Positions 37,131 through 46,527 of a stretch of DNA of 64,000 bases are shown one piece after another; positions within the stretch are counted from its first letter, which is position 1; each line of letters begins with the position of its first letter. The notes under the pieces are model-generated. The model was not told where the DNA came from. It ran no database searches and worked only from the letters and a program-made list of their open reading frames with translations. Made by a program: the position numbers and the translations under genes. Source of the stretch: Clostridiales bacterium (GTDB taxonomy: Bacteria; Bacillota; Clostridia; Christensenellales; Borkfalkiaceae); contig SVIF01000003.1 of NCBI GenBank assembly GCA_015069615.1, forward strand, positions 1 to 64,000, in the 5' to 3' direction.

Positions 37131-37750
37131 TAGTCATTTTTATGTTATTTTTTAACATTTTTTTGTTGCGTTGAAACATTTTAGGAAGGAAACCCAAGCA
37201 AAAACACCCTTTTGGGGGCTTAGAAGCCGAATTTTCGCCCCGTATTTTTTGTAAAGAAAAATTTTACACGTTTTGTGAAAAACAAACGGGGATTTTGCAA
37301 AAAACCCTTTTACATAAATTTTTTATTTTTTTATCAAAAATTTTTAAGCGCTAAAAACGCCGTAAAAATACGCGATTTTTTATTTTTTGCTCTTTTCGCT
37401 GCATTTTCTTACCCCTGCGGTTTTTTCCGCTAAAAGGGTGCAAAAAATTTTTTTAAGATTTTTTTGCGATTTTTTTACGGGATTTTCGCAAAATTTCACT
37501 CAATAAAAAACTTTTTACCGCCGTATTTTTGTTTTTTCATGTGAAAAATCACAAACCACGTGCAAAAGTTTTTATCTTTTTTGTGTTTTGCGCCCCATAC
37601 GGGCATTTACGCCTTTTCCCTTTCTTGTTCTGCCCCAAAAGCAACGCGCGCAGACCGCCGAAAGGCAATAAAAACACCCCGGCTACCGCTTAAAAAGGGT
37701 AGTCGGGGCAAAATTTATTATTTTTCTTTCTGTATAATTACGAAAAGGTT

Positions 37751-38641
37751 TTACGCCTTTTCTTCTTCGGGGCGTTTTAGCCAAATCCGTAAAGCGTTAT
37801 GCACCACTTTTACTGCAAATTCATCTGCGTTGTACAATTCGCCATCCACGTTGACCACCATGGGGCTACCCGTGGTTACGCGTAAGGATTCCGCGCGGGT
37901 AAATTTAGTTTTCTTATAATTTAAAATCTTCTTTTTTAGTAGTTTAATAAACGCGCCGGGGATACCCAACTTTTTCACGTTATCCACGGTTACGATATCT
38001 AATAGCCCGTCGTAAGGATTTGCTTCGGGGCAAATGTAAATGCTACCCCCAAAGCGCTTGCCGTTGCCCGCAGCCGCAATAAAGCCCGCGTGCTCTTCGC
38101 TTTCCCCGTTAATTTCGGCGGTAAAAGTGTACGGCTTTTTATAGTGCAAAATGGAAGAAATCAAGCTTGCCATATACGCGCCTTTGGTTTTATTCTTCTT
38201 TTTCGCGTAGCGGCGCAATACGTCTACGTCTATGCCGTAGCTTGCCACGTTAATGCCACGGCAAAAGGGAAGCTCTAAATAGTCTACGTACGTGGGCGCG
38301 CCTTCTAACACGTGCGCAACCGCTTCTTCTACCTTTTCGGAAATCCCTAAGGAAGAAGCAAAATCGTTTCCCGTTCCACAAGGAATAATTCCAAGATTAA
38401 CGTTTTCAAAATTGGAAAAGCCGTTAATTACTTCGTGCAAAGTACCGTCCCCGCCCAAAGCAAGGATATTCTTCGCGCCCCCCGCTATCGCTTGTTCGGT
38501 GGCTTCCTTTATGCCACCACGGTGGGTGGATTCGTGCTTGCGGTAGGTGATGCCTCGCGCGTTAAATTCCGCTTCTATCACGGCAAGGGCTTTTAGCGCC
38601 TTACCCTTACCCGCAACGGGATTATAAACGATATCAAACAT
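37751..38641 (-). CDS. Diacylglycerol kinase family lipid kinase (YegS/DgkB-like)
   Basis: NPVAGKGKALK, GGDGTLHEVINGF, GIIPCGTGNDFASSL. Confidence 0.93.
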   Translation of the reverse strand: MFDIVYNPVAGKGKALKALAVIEAEFNARGITYRKHESTHRGGIKEATEQAIAGGAKNILALGGDGTLHEVINGFSNFENVNLGIIPCGTGNDFASSLGISEKVEEAVAHVLEGAPTYVDYLELPFCRGINVASYGIDVDVLRRYAKKKNKTKGAYMASLISSILHYKKPYTFTAEINGESEEHAGFIAAAGNGKRFGGSIYICPEANPYDGLLDIVTVDNVKKLGIPGAFIKLLKKKILNYKKTKFTRAESLRVTTGSPMVVNVDGELYNADEFAVKVVHNALRIWLKRPEEEKA

Positions 38642-38761
38642 CTTCGTTCCCCTTTGTAAAAAATTTTACTTCTCTGTTGCTTTTGTAAAACTAATTAAAA
38701 TTATATAATTTTTCCCCCTATTTTGCAAGCCATTTCCCTGAAATTATGGTATAATAACTCT

Positions 38762-40165
38762 ATGAGAGAGATTTTACCCGAATTTTTACGGCTTTTAGCC
38801 CAAAATTTACCCGCTCCGCTGTATTTAGTGGGGGGTATGGTGCGGAACTTCCTTGCCGGGCTACCAACCAAAACGGACTTGGACGTAGCCGCCGCCCTAC
38901 CCGTGGAAGAAATTGTTTCCGCCACTACACGCCTTGGCGGAAAGGTGCACGCAGTATACCCAAAAACGGGAACGGTGCAACTTTCCTTTGACGGAGGGGA
39001 AATTGAATATACGCGCTTCCGCACCGAACGCTACCCCAAAGGGGGCGTTCACACCCCGTGTGAAGTGTTACCCACCCAAAGCATAGAGGAGGACGCAAAA
39101 CGCAGGGATTTTACCATAAACGCGATATACTACGATATTGCCGGGGATAGGTTTTGCGACCCCTTAGGCGGTATGGAAGATATCAAAACCAAAAGCCTTC
39201 GCGCGTACGACGGTAAAAAGGTGTTTGAAAGCGACGGGCTTAGACTGATGCGCCTTGCCCGTTTTGCCGCGCAGTTGAATTTTAGCGTGCATCCCGATAC
39301 GCTTTCGGCGGCAAGGGAATATAAAACCAACCTTCGCGATATTGCGGGGGAACGGCTAAACAGCGAACTTTCTTTACTGCTTTTATCAGACACCGCATAC
39401 CCCGTCAGCGGAAAAGACGCACCCCTTCGCGGGCTAAAAGTTTTACGTGAAACGGGCGTACTGTTTGAACTGTTCCCCGCCTTAAAAAACGCAGACGGCA
39501 TGCCCCAAAGAAAGGACTATCACGACCACGACGTGCTAACCCACAGTTTGCGCGCGGTGTTTTACGCGCCACCCATTTTAGAAGTTCGGCTTGCCGCGCT
39601 GCTGCACGATATCGGAAAGCCCACAGCCTTTTATAAAAGTGGAAAGCCCACAAGCGAAACGCCCGCGGCGTTTGCAGGGCACGAACGTTACGGCGAACCA
39701 CTAGTTTTGGACTGCTTAAAGCGGATAAAGGCAAGCAATCACCTTACCCACGAAGTTTCCGCCTTATGCCGTCAGCACGGATACGTAGCACACGAAAACA
39801 CGCGCCAAGTAAAACTGCGCCGTTTTTTAAGTGAGAACGCGTGGCTGATTCCCAACCTGTTTTATCTAATGCAAGCGGACCACAGTGCGCAAAAAGGGGA
39901 AGAAACCCCTTCGGCTTGCCTATCCCGTTTAATGGCGGAATATGCGCGTATGTGCGAAGAAAACGTTCCTTTTAGCATAAAAGACCTTGCCGTAAGCGGT
40001 AACGATTTAACCGCCTTAGGGCTAAAAGGCAAAGAAATCGGGGAAATGCTAAACGCATTTTTACAGCACTGTATGATGCACCCGCAAGACAACCAAAAAA
40101 ACCTACTTATCTCGCGCGCGAAACGAATATATAAGCGCAAGCAAAAACAAAAGGAGGAAGTATGA
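38762..40165 (+). CDS. cca: CCA tRNA nucleotidyltransferase / poly(A) polymerase family with HD domain
   Basis: LVGGMVRNFLAGLPTKTDLDVA, RRDFTINAIYYD, LLHDIGKP. Confidence 0.93.
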   Translation: MREILPEFLRLLAQNLPAPLYLVGGMVRNFLAGLPTKTDLDVAAALPVEEIVSATTRLGGKVHAVYPKTGTVQLSFDGGEIEYTRFRTERYPKGGVHTPCEVLPTQSIEEDAKRRDFTINAIYYDIAGDRFCDPLGGMEDIKTKSLRAYDGKKVFESDGLRLMRLARFAAQLNFSVHPDTLSAAREYKTNLRDIAGERLNSELSLLLLSDTAYPVSGKDAPLRGLKVLRETGVLFELFPALKNADGMPQRKDYHDHDVLTHSLRAVFYAPPILEVRLAALLHDIGKPTAFYKSGKPTSETPAAFAGHERYGEPLVLDCLKRIKASNHLTHEVSALCRQHGYVAHENTRQVKLRRFLSENAWLIPNLFYLMQADHSAQKGEETPSACLSRLMAEYARMCEENVPFSIKDLAVSGNDLTALGLKGKEIGEMLNAFLQHCMMHPQDNQKNLLISRAKRIYKRKQKQKEEV

Positions 40166-41472
40166 AAAGTTCCATTTTAGCAAGTAACGGAAACGTACAA
40201 ACGCTAATCGTCGTAGCCATCGTTCTTTGCGGAATCGCAGCGATTTTTTCTCTGCTTGCCTATCTTACGGCAAAGAAAAAAAGCGCTACCCCTAGCGGGC
40301 AAGGCGCGGACAACGAAATGCTTCGCGAATTACTTAACCGCCAAACGCACGCCACCGAATTTACCGTGCAAGCGGTAAACAACGCTTCGCAATCGCAAAA
40401 GGAAAAAATGGCGGACGTGGAACGCCGCGTGTTTGAAAGTGCGCAAAGTACCGAACGCCGGCTTTTGGATACCGCAAACGCCACCGAACAACGCCTTACC
40501 AATATGCAAAAACAGTTGGAAAGTTCCCTTCGCTATTTAAATGAAAGCAATGGGCGCGCCATTGCCGAAATGCGAGGCGTGGTAGATGAAAAATTAGATA
40601 AAACGCTAGAAGCCCGCCTTGCTAAGTCCTTTGAAGTAATTTCCAGCCGATTAGAAGCGGTGTATAAGGGAATCGGCGAAGTAAACGCTTTGGCCGAAGG
40701 GGTTTCGGATATCCGCAAAATTTTCGCGGGGGTAAAACAGCGCGGTGTTTGGGGGGAACGCAATTTGGAATTGCTCCTTTCCCAAATTTTAGCGCCCGAC
40801 CAATATAAATCACAAATACCCGTGCGCCCGGGCAGTGATGAACGGGTGGACTTTGCGGTATTAATCCCCGGGAAGGACGGCAAGCAAACCCTACTTCCCA
40901 TTGATAGTAAGTTCCCCTTAGAAGAATACCACCGCTTTTTGGACGCAGCCGATACCACCGACCTTGCCGCCCGCGAAAAGGCGGAAAAGGGCCTTCTTAC
41001 CCGATTGAAAAACGAAGGAAAATCCATTGCGGAAAAATATATCGTATTACCTTATACTACGGACTTTGCGCTGATGTACTTGCCCAGCGAAGGCTTGTAC
41101 GCGGAAGCCGCAAAACACGCCGACCTTACCGAATTTTTGCTTTCTAAACGCGTAATGCTTGCAGGCCCCGGAACGCTTGCCGCCCTACTTACTTCGCTTT
41201 CCGCAGGGTTTAAAAGCGTGGCGATTGAAAAGCGCAGCGCGGAACTTTGGCAGCTGCTTGCCGCCTTTAAGGAAGAATTTATGAAGTTTACGGATATTTT
41301 ATCCCGCACGCAAAAAAAACTGGTGGAAGCGCAAAACACCATTGCCCAAGCCGCAACCAGAACGCGCGTTATCGGCAAAAAACTTTCTTCTGTGCAAGGT
41401 TTACCCGGCGGCGACCCGTTAGAATTAGAAGAACCCACAATTGAACCCCTTTCCCTGTTTGGCGAGGAATAA
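40162..41472 (+). CDS. rmuC: DNA recombination protein RmuC family
   Basis: Coiled coil plus VWGERNLELLLSQILAPDQY, LLPIDSKFPLEEYHRF, GPGTLAALLTSL. Confidence 0.92.
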   Translation: MKSSILASNGNVQTLIVVAIVLCGIAAIFSLLAYLTAKKKSATPSGQGADNEMLRELLNRQTHATEFTVQAVNNASQSQKEKMADVERRVFESAQSTERRLLDTANATEQRLTNMQKQLESSLRYLNESNGRAIAEMRGVVDEKLDKTLEARLAKSFEVISSRLEAVYKGIGEVNALAEGVSDIRKIFAGVKQRGVWGERNLELLLSQILAPDQYKSQIPVRPGSDERVDFAVLIPGKDGKQTLLPIDSKFPLEEYHRFLDAADTTDLAAREKAEKGLLTRLKNEGKSIAEKYIVLPYTTDFALMYLPSEGLYAEAAKHADLTEFLLSKRVMLAGPGTLAALLTSLSAGFKSVAIEKRSAELWQLLAAFKEEFMKFTDILSRTQKKLVEAQNTIAQAATRTRVIGKKLSSVQGLPGGDPLELEEPTIEPLSLFGEE

Positions 41473-41508
41473 TTCTATCGAACGCGAATTTGGAAAGGCT
41501 AAATCCTA

Positions 41509-41591
41509 ATATTGCCAACGGCAATATATCATATCCGTTAGGATATATCATAGGCACCCGCCTATATCATATGTCCAAAGGCATATATCAT
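41509..41591. repeat. Array of four short variable hairpins separated by constant ATC
   Basis: ATATTGCC-AAC-GGCAATAT ATC ATATCC-GTTA-GGATAT ATC ATAGGC-ACCC-GCCTAT ATC ATATG..CATAT ATC. Confidence 0.88.
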
Positions 41592-41593
41592 TA

Positions 41594-41624
41594 AAACACC
41601 CCCTTTTCATAAGGGGGTGTTTGT
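41594..41624. terminator. Intrinsic terminator AAACACCCCC-TTTTCATA-GGGGGTGTTT
   Basis: Hairpin between convergent rmuC and pnuC. Confidence 0.75.
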
Positions 41625-42334
41625 TATTTCGTTTCGGTTTTTTGGGCTTGTTCTTTTTGTTGTTGTTCGCGTTCGCGCTTATGCCAACAAATATACCCGT
41701 AAATATCGTTAAACAGGAATACCGCAAAGCATATGGTGGGGGAAAAACATGCGGGGTCCGAAAGCGCCGCCATACCCCATAGCGCAATCAACACGATATC
41801 GTTTAGCGCGTAGGCAAGCGCGTAGTAGGGGCTACGGCGAAAGGTTAAATACGCGGCAAAAAAGCTGGTGGCAACGGATAGGGTGCTTACCACTAAATTT
41901 GCGGTGTTTAGCGCGCCCAAAATAAAGTAAAACGCCACCGTTACCGCCGCGGTTATTAGGGGTAAAACCGCCCATTCGCGCTTTGGCAAGCGGTTAATTT
42001 TCACTTCCGTCAGGTTGCCGTTAAAGGGGTTTTTTAGCCACGTGATTAGGGCGGAAACCGCCATGGGAAGGGTCATCCCCACGTAGGTAATCAGTTCCCC
42101 GTAATAGCGCAAGGAAAAGGCAATACCCCCGTACACGGTGCTAAACACAATGATAAGCAAATGCCCCACAGGGTTGCCTTCGGCAAGGAATACAAGCGAA
42201 GTAACCCCCAAAAGGGAGGTTAGCACCATATACCATTTTTGCCCGCCGAAAATTAGGCAACTGATTAGCACCACGGCAAGCGAGATGATCCAAATATAAA
42301 AATCCCGCCCCGAAAATATAAATTTTTTGCGCAT
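41624..42334 (-). CDS. pnuC: Nicotinamide mononucleotide transporter PnuC family
   Basis: Multi-TM; SLLGVTSLVFLAEGNPVGHLLI, FLFNDIYGYICWHKRE. Confidence 0.85.
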   Translation of the reverse strand: MRKKFIFSGRDFYIWIISLAVVLISCLIFGGQKWYMVLTSLLGVTSLVFLAEGNPVGHLLIIVFSTVYGGIAFSLRYYGELITYVGMTLPMAVSALITWLKNPFNGNLTEVKINRLPKREWAVLPLITAAVTVAFYFILGALNTANLVVSTLSVATSFFAAYLTFRRSPYYALAYALNDIVLIALWGMAALSDPACFSPTICFAVFLFNDIYGYICWHKREREQQQKEQAQKTETK

Positions 42335-42350
42335 AAAGATTCACTCCGTA

Positions 42351-42417
42351 AAAAACGCATCCGCCCTTTTCCGCCCCTTCTAAGACCTAACGGAACGGAA
42401 ACCGCGAATGCGTTTTG
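42351..42417. terminator. Terminator-like hairpin directly upstream of the pnuC ribosome-binding site
   Basis: AAAACGCAT...ATGCGTTTTTT on the minus strand, inner TTTCCG/CGGAAA. Confidence 0.6.
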
Positions 42418-42519
42418 TTTTTTCTACCCGGTGGCAGATGTTAAGTTGATTTTGGTTTTCCCGCCTTTCCTTTGCAAAGGGCGAAAGAAAACCGTAAGGC
42501 GCGGGCATTTTCCCGCTAA

Positions 42520-42632
42520 AACTCCTTCCGTCAAGGCTTTGCCTTGCCACCTTCCCCGTAGGAGAAGGCTTTTGCCCCTCATCCGTCAAGCGGTGCTTGA
42601 CACCTTCCCCCCAAGGGGAAGGCAAGTTATAG
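42520..42632. repeat. REP-like intergenic repeats (CCGTCAAGGCTTTGCCTTG.. / CTCATCCGTCAAGCGGTGCTTGACACCTTCCCC)
   Basis: Two related palindromic units in tandem. Confidence 0.7.
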
Positions 42633-42731
42633 GGGGGTAAAACCCAACGCTAAAAGGTGCGATAGAAGCAAGCGATACAAGGCTCGCATTGCACTACCCC
42701 CCCTAACGGGGTGTGCTATCCTAAGAGGAAT

Positions 42732-42836
42732 TAGAAACGAGTTATGCAAGGCTCGACGGGAAATCGGGCTAAGACTAACCTTGTTGGTTGTCGCAGTCCG
42801 ATTTTGCGTCAGTAAACGTAGCAGAACGACGTTTAT
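42732..42836. repeat. Dispersed hairpin repeat family 1, copy C
   Basis: AAATCGG-30 nt-CCGATTT at the same offsets as copies A and B. Confidence 0.8.
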
Positions 42837-42840
42837 AATT

Positions 42841-45800
42841 TCACTTGAAATAACGAACAGCTGATTCAAACAACTTCATATCGTACTCGCCCACAACGTT
42901 TTGGTATAAGCCTGCGCCTTTTCTTTCAGCGTGGCCCATTTTACCAAATACACGGCCGTCGGGGGATAAGATACCTTCGATTGCGCAAACGCTACCGTTG
43001 GGGTTAAAGCGGATATCCATGGTGGGCGCGCCATCCAAATCCACGTATTGCGTCATAATTCTACCGCTATCCGCAAGTTCTTTTACAAGTTCGGGGCTAG
43101 CGACAAACTTACCTTCGCCGTGGGAGATGGGAACGGTGAACACGTCGCCAACCTTCACACCGCTAAGCCAGGGGGATGCGTTAGAAGCAACCCTTACGCG
43201 TACCATGCGCGACTGGTGGCGGGAAATATCGTTATAGGTAAGGGTGGGGCAATTTTCATCCGTATCAATAATTTTGCCGTAAGGCACAAGCCCAAGTTTA
43301 ATCAGCGCTTGGAAGCCGTTACAAATACCGCCCATAAGCCCGTCTTTGCGTTCCAGTAGTTCGGTTACGCGTTCTTTAATTGCCGCGTTGCGGAAGAACG
43401 CCGTGATGAACTTACCCGAGCCATCGGGTTCATCCCCACCACTAAAACCGCCGGGAACGAATACGATTTGGCTTTCACCAATCTTTTTCGCAAAGCTTTC
43501 CACCGAACGGGATACGTCTTCCGAAGTTAAGTTACGAATAACGAAAATTTCGGGGTTTGCGCCCGCATCACGGAAGACTTTTGCGGTATCAAATTCACAG
43601 TTCGTGCCGGGGAATACGGGGATAAGCACCTTGGGGGTTACACCGCCCTTCTTGCCCACTAAATTGCACTTACCGCTGTAAGAGAAGGTGGGAACGGCAA
43701 TTTTCGCGGTTTTCGCGTTGGTTGCGAATACGGGTTCTAACTTACCTTCGCTAATAGCAAGTAAATCCGCAAGGCTTACGCTTTCGCCACCGAAGGTAAT
43801 TTCCGCTTTTTCGGTTACCGTACCAACGAAAATAGCATCCGCCAAATCTTCTTCAGTTTCCACAAGGAAGGTGCCGTATGCGTAGTCAAACAACTGTTCC
43901 TTAGTTAAGCTATCTGCATATTTAAAGCCAAGGCCGTTACCGAACGCCGCTTTCATAATGGCTTCTGCAATACCGCCCATGCCGGGGGTGTAGCAGGAAA
44001 GCACTTTGCCCTTTCTCATCAATCCCGTCAAACGGGTAAACAGCGCTTGAATAGACGCGGGAACGGGCAGACCGCTTTCGGTAAATTCGGGGGTGAGAAG
44101 GTAAACCTTTGCGCCCGCCTTTTTTAGTTCGGGAGTGATAACATCCCCCGTTTTTCCCGTGGTTACCGCAAAGGAAACCAAGGTGGGGGGTACGTCCAAA
44201 TCTTCAAACGTACCGCTCATGCTGTCCTTACCGCCGATGGCACCGCAACCAAAGTCTTTTTGCGCCTTGAACGCGCCAAGAAGGGCGGATAAGGGTTGCC
44301 CCCAACGGGTACCGCTTTTGCCCGGCTTGGGGAAGTATTCTTGGAAGGTAAGGTATACGTCTTCAAAGCTTGCGCCCGCTGCAATTAGTTTGCAAATGGA
44401 TTCGGTTACCGCAAGGTAAGCGCCGTGATAGGGGCTTGCTTCGGTAACGAAGGGGTTGTAACCCCACGCCATGAACGAGCAATCGTCCGTATGCTTTTCT
44501 TCCACCGAAATTTTATGAACCATCGCTTGGATGGGGGTTAATTGGTTTTTACCGCCGAAAGGCATTAAAACGGTGCCTGCGCCGATGGTGCTATCAAAGC
44601 GTTCGGAAAGCCCACGGTTTAAGCAGCAGTTCAAATCGCCCGCGGTTTTTTCCATAGCGGTTTTGAAATCGCCTTCCACCTTACGGGTTGCTTTTTCGCC
44701 CTTTACGATATGCGCCACGGTGTGCTTTTCCGCGCCGTTAGAATTTAAGAATTCACGGGATAAGTCTACGATGACCTTGCCGTTCCAGGTCATTACCAAA
44801 CGGGGGCTAGCAGTTACTTCCGCAACCACGGTTGCTTCCAAGTTTTCGCTTTGCGCTAAGGAAATAAAGGCGTTTACGTCCTTATCTTCTACCACAACCG
44901 CCATACGTTCTTGCGATTCGGAAATCGCAAGTTCGGTGCCGTCCAAACCTTCGTATTTTTTGGGAACCGCGTTTAAGTTAATTTTTAAGCCGTCCGCAAG
45001 TTCACCGATCGCAACCGAAACACCGCCCGCGCCAAAGTCGTTACAACGCTTGATTAAGCGGGTTGCGTTGCCGTTTCTAAATAAACGTTGCAATTTTCTT
45101 TCTTCGGGCGCGTTACCCTTTTGTACTTCCGCGCCGCAAGTGGTAAGGGATTCAAGGCTATGCGATTTAGAAGAACCCGTTGCGCCGCCGCAACCGTCCC
45201 GCCCCGTTCTACCGCCAAGAAGGATGATTTTATCCCCGGGGGAAGGAACTTCACGGCGCACGTTTTCAGCGGGCGTAGCCGCGATTACCGCGCCGATTTC
45301 CATACGTTTTGCCGCATAGCCGGGGTGATACAATTCGCTAACCTGACCGGTTGCAAGACCGATTTGGTTGCCGTACGAAGAATAACCCGCCGCCGCGGTG
45401 GTAACGATTTTGCGTTGGGGTAATTTCCCTTTCATGGTATCCTTTACGGGAAGTAAGGGGTCCGCCGCGCCCGTTACGCGCATTGCCGCATAAACGTAAC
45501 TTCTACCAGACAAGGGATCGCGAATTGCGCCACCGATACAGGTAGCCGCGCCCCCAAAGGGTTCAATTTCGGTGGGGTGGTTGTGCGTTTCGTTTTTGAA
45601 AAGTAAAAGCCAATCTTCTTCTTTCCCTTCCACCGTAACCTTCATTTTTACGGTACAAGCGTTAATTTCTTCGGATTCGTCTAATTTTTCAAGTTTACCC
45701 GTCTTTTTCAAGTATTTCGCCGCCAAGGTGCCTACGTCCATCAAATTGATGGGTTTGGTGCGGTTTAAGAACTTGCGGGTTTCCAAATAATCTTCCCACG

Positions 45801-46527
45801 TTGCTTGAATTTCGCTATCGTCAAAGGTAACCGCGTCCACCGTGGTTAGGAAAGTGGTGTGGCGGCAGTGGTCCGACCAGTACGTATCAATCATGCGGAT
45901 TTCGGTAAGGGTGGGCGCGCGACCTTCGGAAAGGAAGTAATCGCGGCAGAACGCAACGTCATCCGCATCCATTGCCAAAGCGTACTTTTTAACGAAAGCG
46001 GCAAGTTCTTCCCCAGAAAGTTTCAAGAAATCGTGTAACGTTTCCACTTCGGTGGGAACTTCGTATTCCATTTTCAAAGTTTCCACTTCGGCAAGGCTTG
46101 CTTCACGGCTTTCCACGGGGTTGATTAAGAATTTTTTAATTTCCGCTAAAACTTCTTCGCTTACGTCCCCTTCCACCACGTACACTTTCGCGGTGCGAAC
46201 CAAGGGGCGTTCCTTTTGGGAAATTAACTGAATGCATTGCGCTGCGGAATCCGCGCGTTGGTCAAACTGACCGGGCAGATATTCCACCGCGAACACTTTA
46301 CCGCTTGCGGTAAAGGTTTCGGTTGCGTTATCCATTTGGGGTTCGCTAAATACCGTTTTTACGCACGAATCAAACAAGGATTTTTCAATCCCTTCTACGT
46401 CGTAACGGTTGATTACGCGAACGCTTTTTACTTGTTCTAAACCTAAAATTTCGCGGATTTCCTTGGTAACGCCTTGCGCTTCGTGGTCAAAACCCGCTTT
46501 CTTTTCAACGTAAATTCTATATACCAT
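42841..46527 (-). CDS. purL: Phosphoribosylformylglycinamidine synthase, single-chain (~1228 aa)
   Basis: THNHPTEIEPFGGAATCIGGAIRD; C-terminal glutaminase VLIPVFPGTNCEFDTAK, GGICNGFQALIKLGLVPYG. Confidence 0.96.
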   Translation of the reverse strand: MVYRIYVEKKAGFDHEAQGVTKEIREILGLEQVKSVRVINRYDVEGIEKSLFDSCVKTVFSEPQMDNATETFTASGKVFAVEYLPGQFDQRADSAAQCIQLISQKERPLVRTAKVYVVEGDVSEEVLAEIKKFLINPVESREASLAEVETLKMEYEVPTEVETLHDFLKLSGEELAAFVKKYALAMDADDVAFCRDYFLSEGRAPTLTEIRMIDTYWSDHCRHTTFLTTVDAVTFDDSEIQATWEDYLETRKFLNRTKPINLMDVGTLAAKYLKKTGKLEKLDESEEINACTVKMKVTVEGKEEDWLLLFKNETHNHPTEIEPFGGAATCIGGAIRDPLSGRSYVYAAMRVTGAADPLLPVKDTMKGKLPQRKIVTTAAAGYSSYGNQIGLATGQVSELYHPGYAAKRMEIGAVIAATPAENVRREVPSPGDKIILLGGRTGRDGCGGATGSSKSHSLESLTTCGAEVQKGNAPEERKLQRLFRNGNATRLIKRCNDFGAGGVSVAIGELADGLKINLNAVPKKYEGLDGTELAISESQERMAVVVEDKDVNAFISLAQSENLEATVVAEVTASPRLVMTWNGKVIVDLSREFLNSNGAEKHTVAHIVKGEKATRKVEGDFKTAMEKTAGDLNCCLNRGLSERFDSTIGAGTVLMPFGGKNQLTPIQAMVHKISVEEKHTDDCSFMAWGYNPFVTEASPYHGAYLAVTESICKLIAAGASFEDVYLTFQEYFPKPGKSGTRWGQPLSALLGAFKAQKDFGCGAIGGKDSMSGTFEDLDVPPTLVSFAVTTGKTGDVITPELKKAGAKVYLLTPEFTESGLPVPASIQALFTRLTGLMRKGKVLSCYTPGMGGIAEAIMKAAFGNGLGFKYADSLTKEQLFDYAYGTFLVETEEDLADAIFVGTVTEKAEITFGGESVSLADLLAISEGKLEPVFATNAKTAKIAVPTFSYSGKCNLVGKKGGVTPKVLIPVFPGTNCEFDTAKVFRDAGANPEIFVIRNLTSEDVSRSVESFAKKIGESQIVFVPGGFSGGDEPDGSGKFITAFFRNAAIKERVTELLERKDGLMGGICNGFQALIKLGLVPYGKIIDTDENCPTLTYNDISRHQSRMVRVRVASNASPWLSGVKVGDVFTVPISHGEGKFVASPELVKELADSGRIMTQYVDLDGAPTMDIRFNPNGSVCAIEGILSPDGRVFGKMGHAERKGAGLYQNVVGEYDMKLFESAVRYFK

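Noticed and set aside
37140-37560. 420-bp AT-rich gene-free stretch as origin-like or regulatory region
   Set aside because: Homopolymer-rich without DnaA boxes or organised repeats that I could identify
41509-41591. Hairpin arrays considered as a CRISPR array
   Set aside because: The constant part is only ATC plus flanking AT, period ~20 bp, and the variable parts are self-complementary; no cas genes in the window
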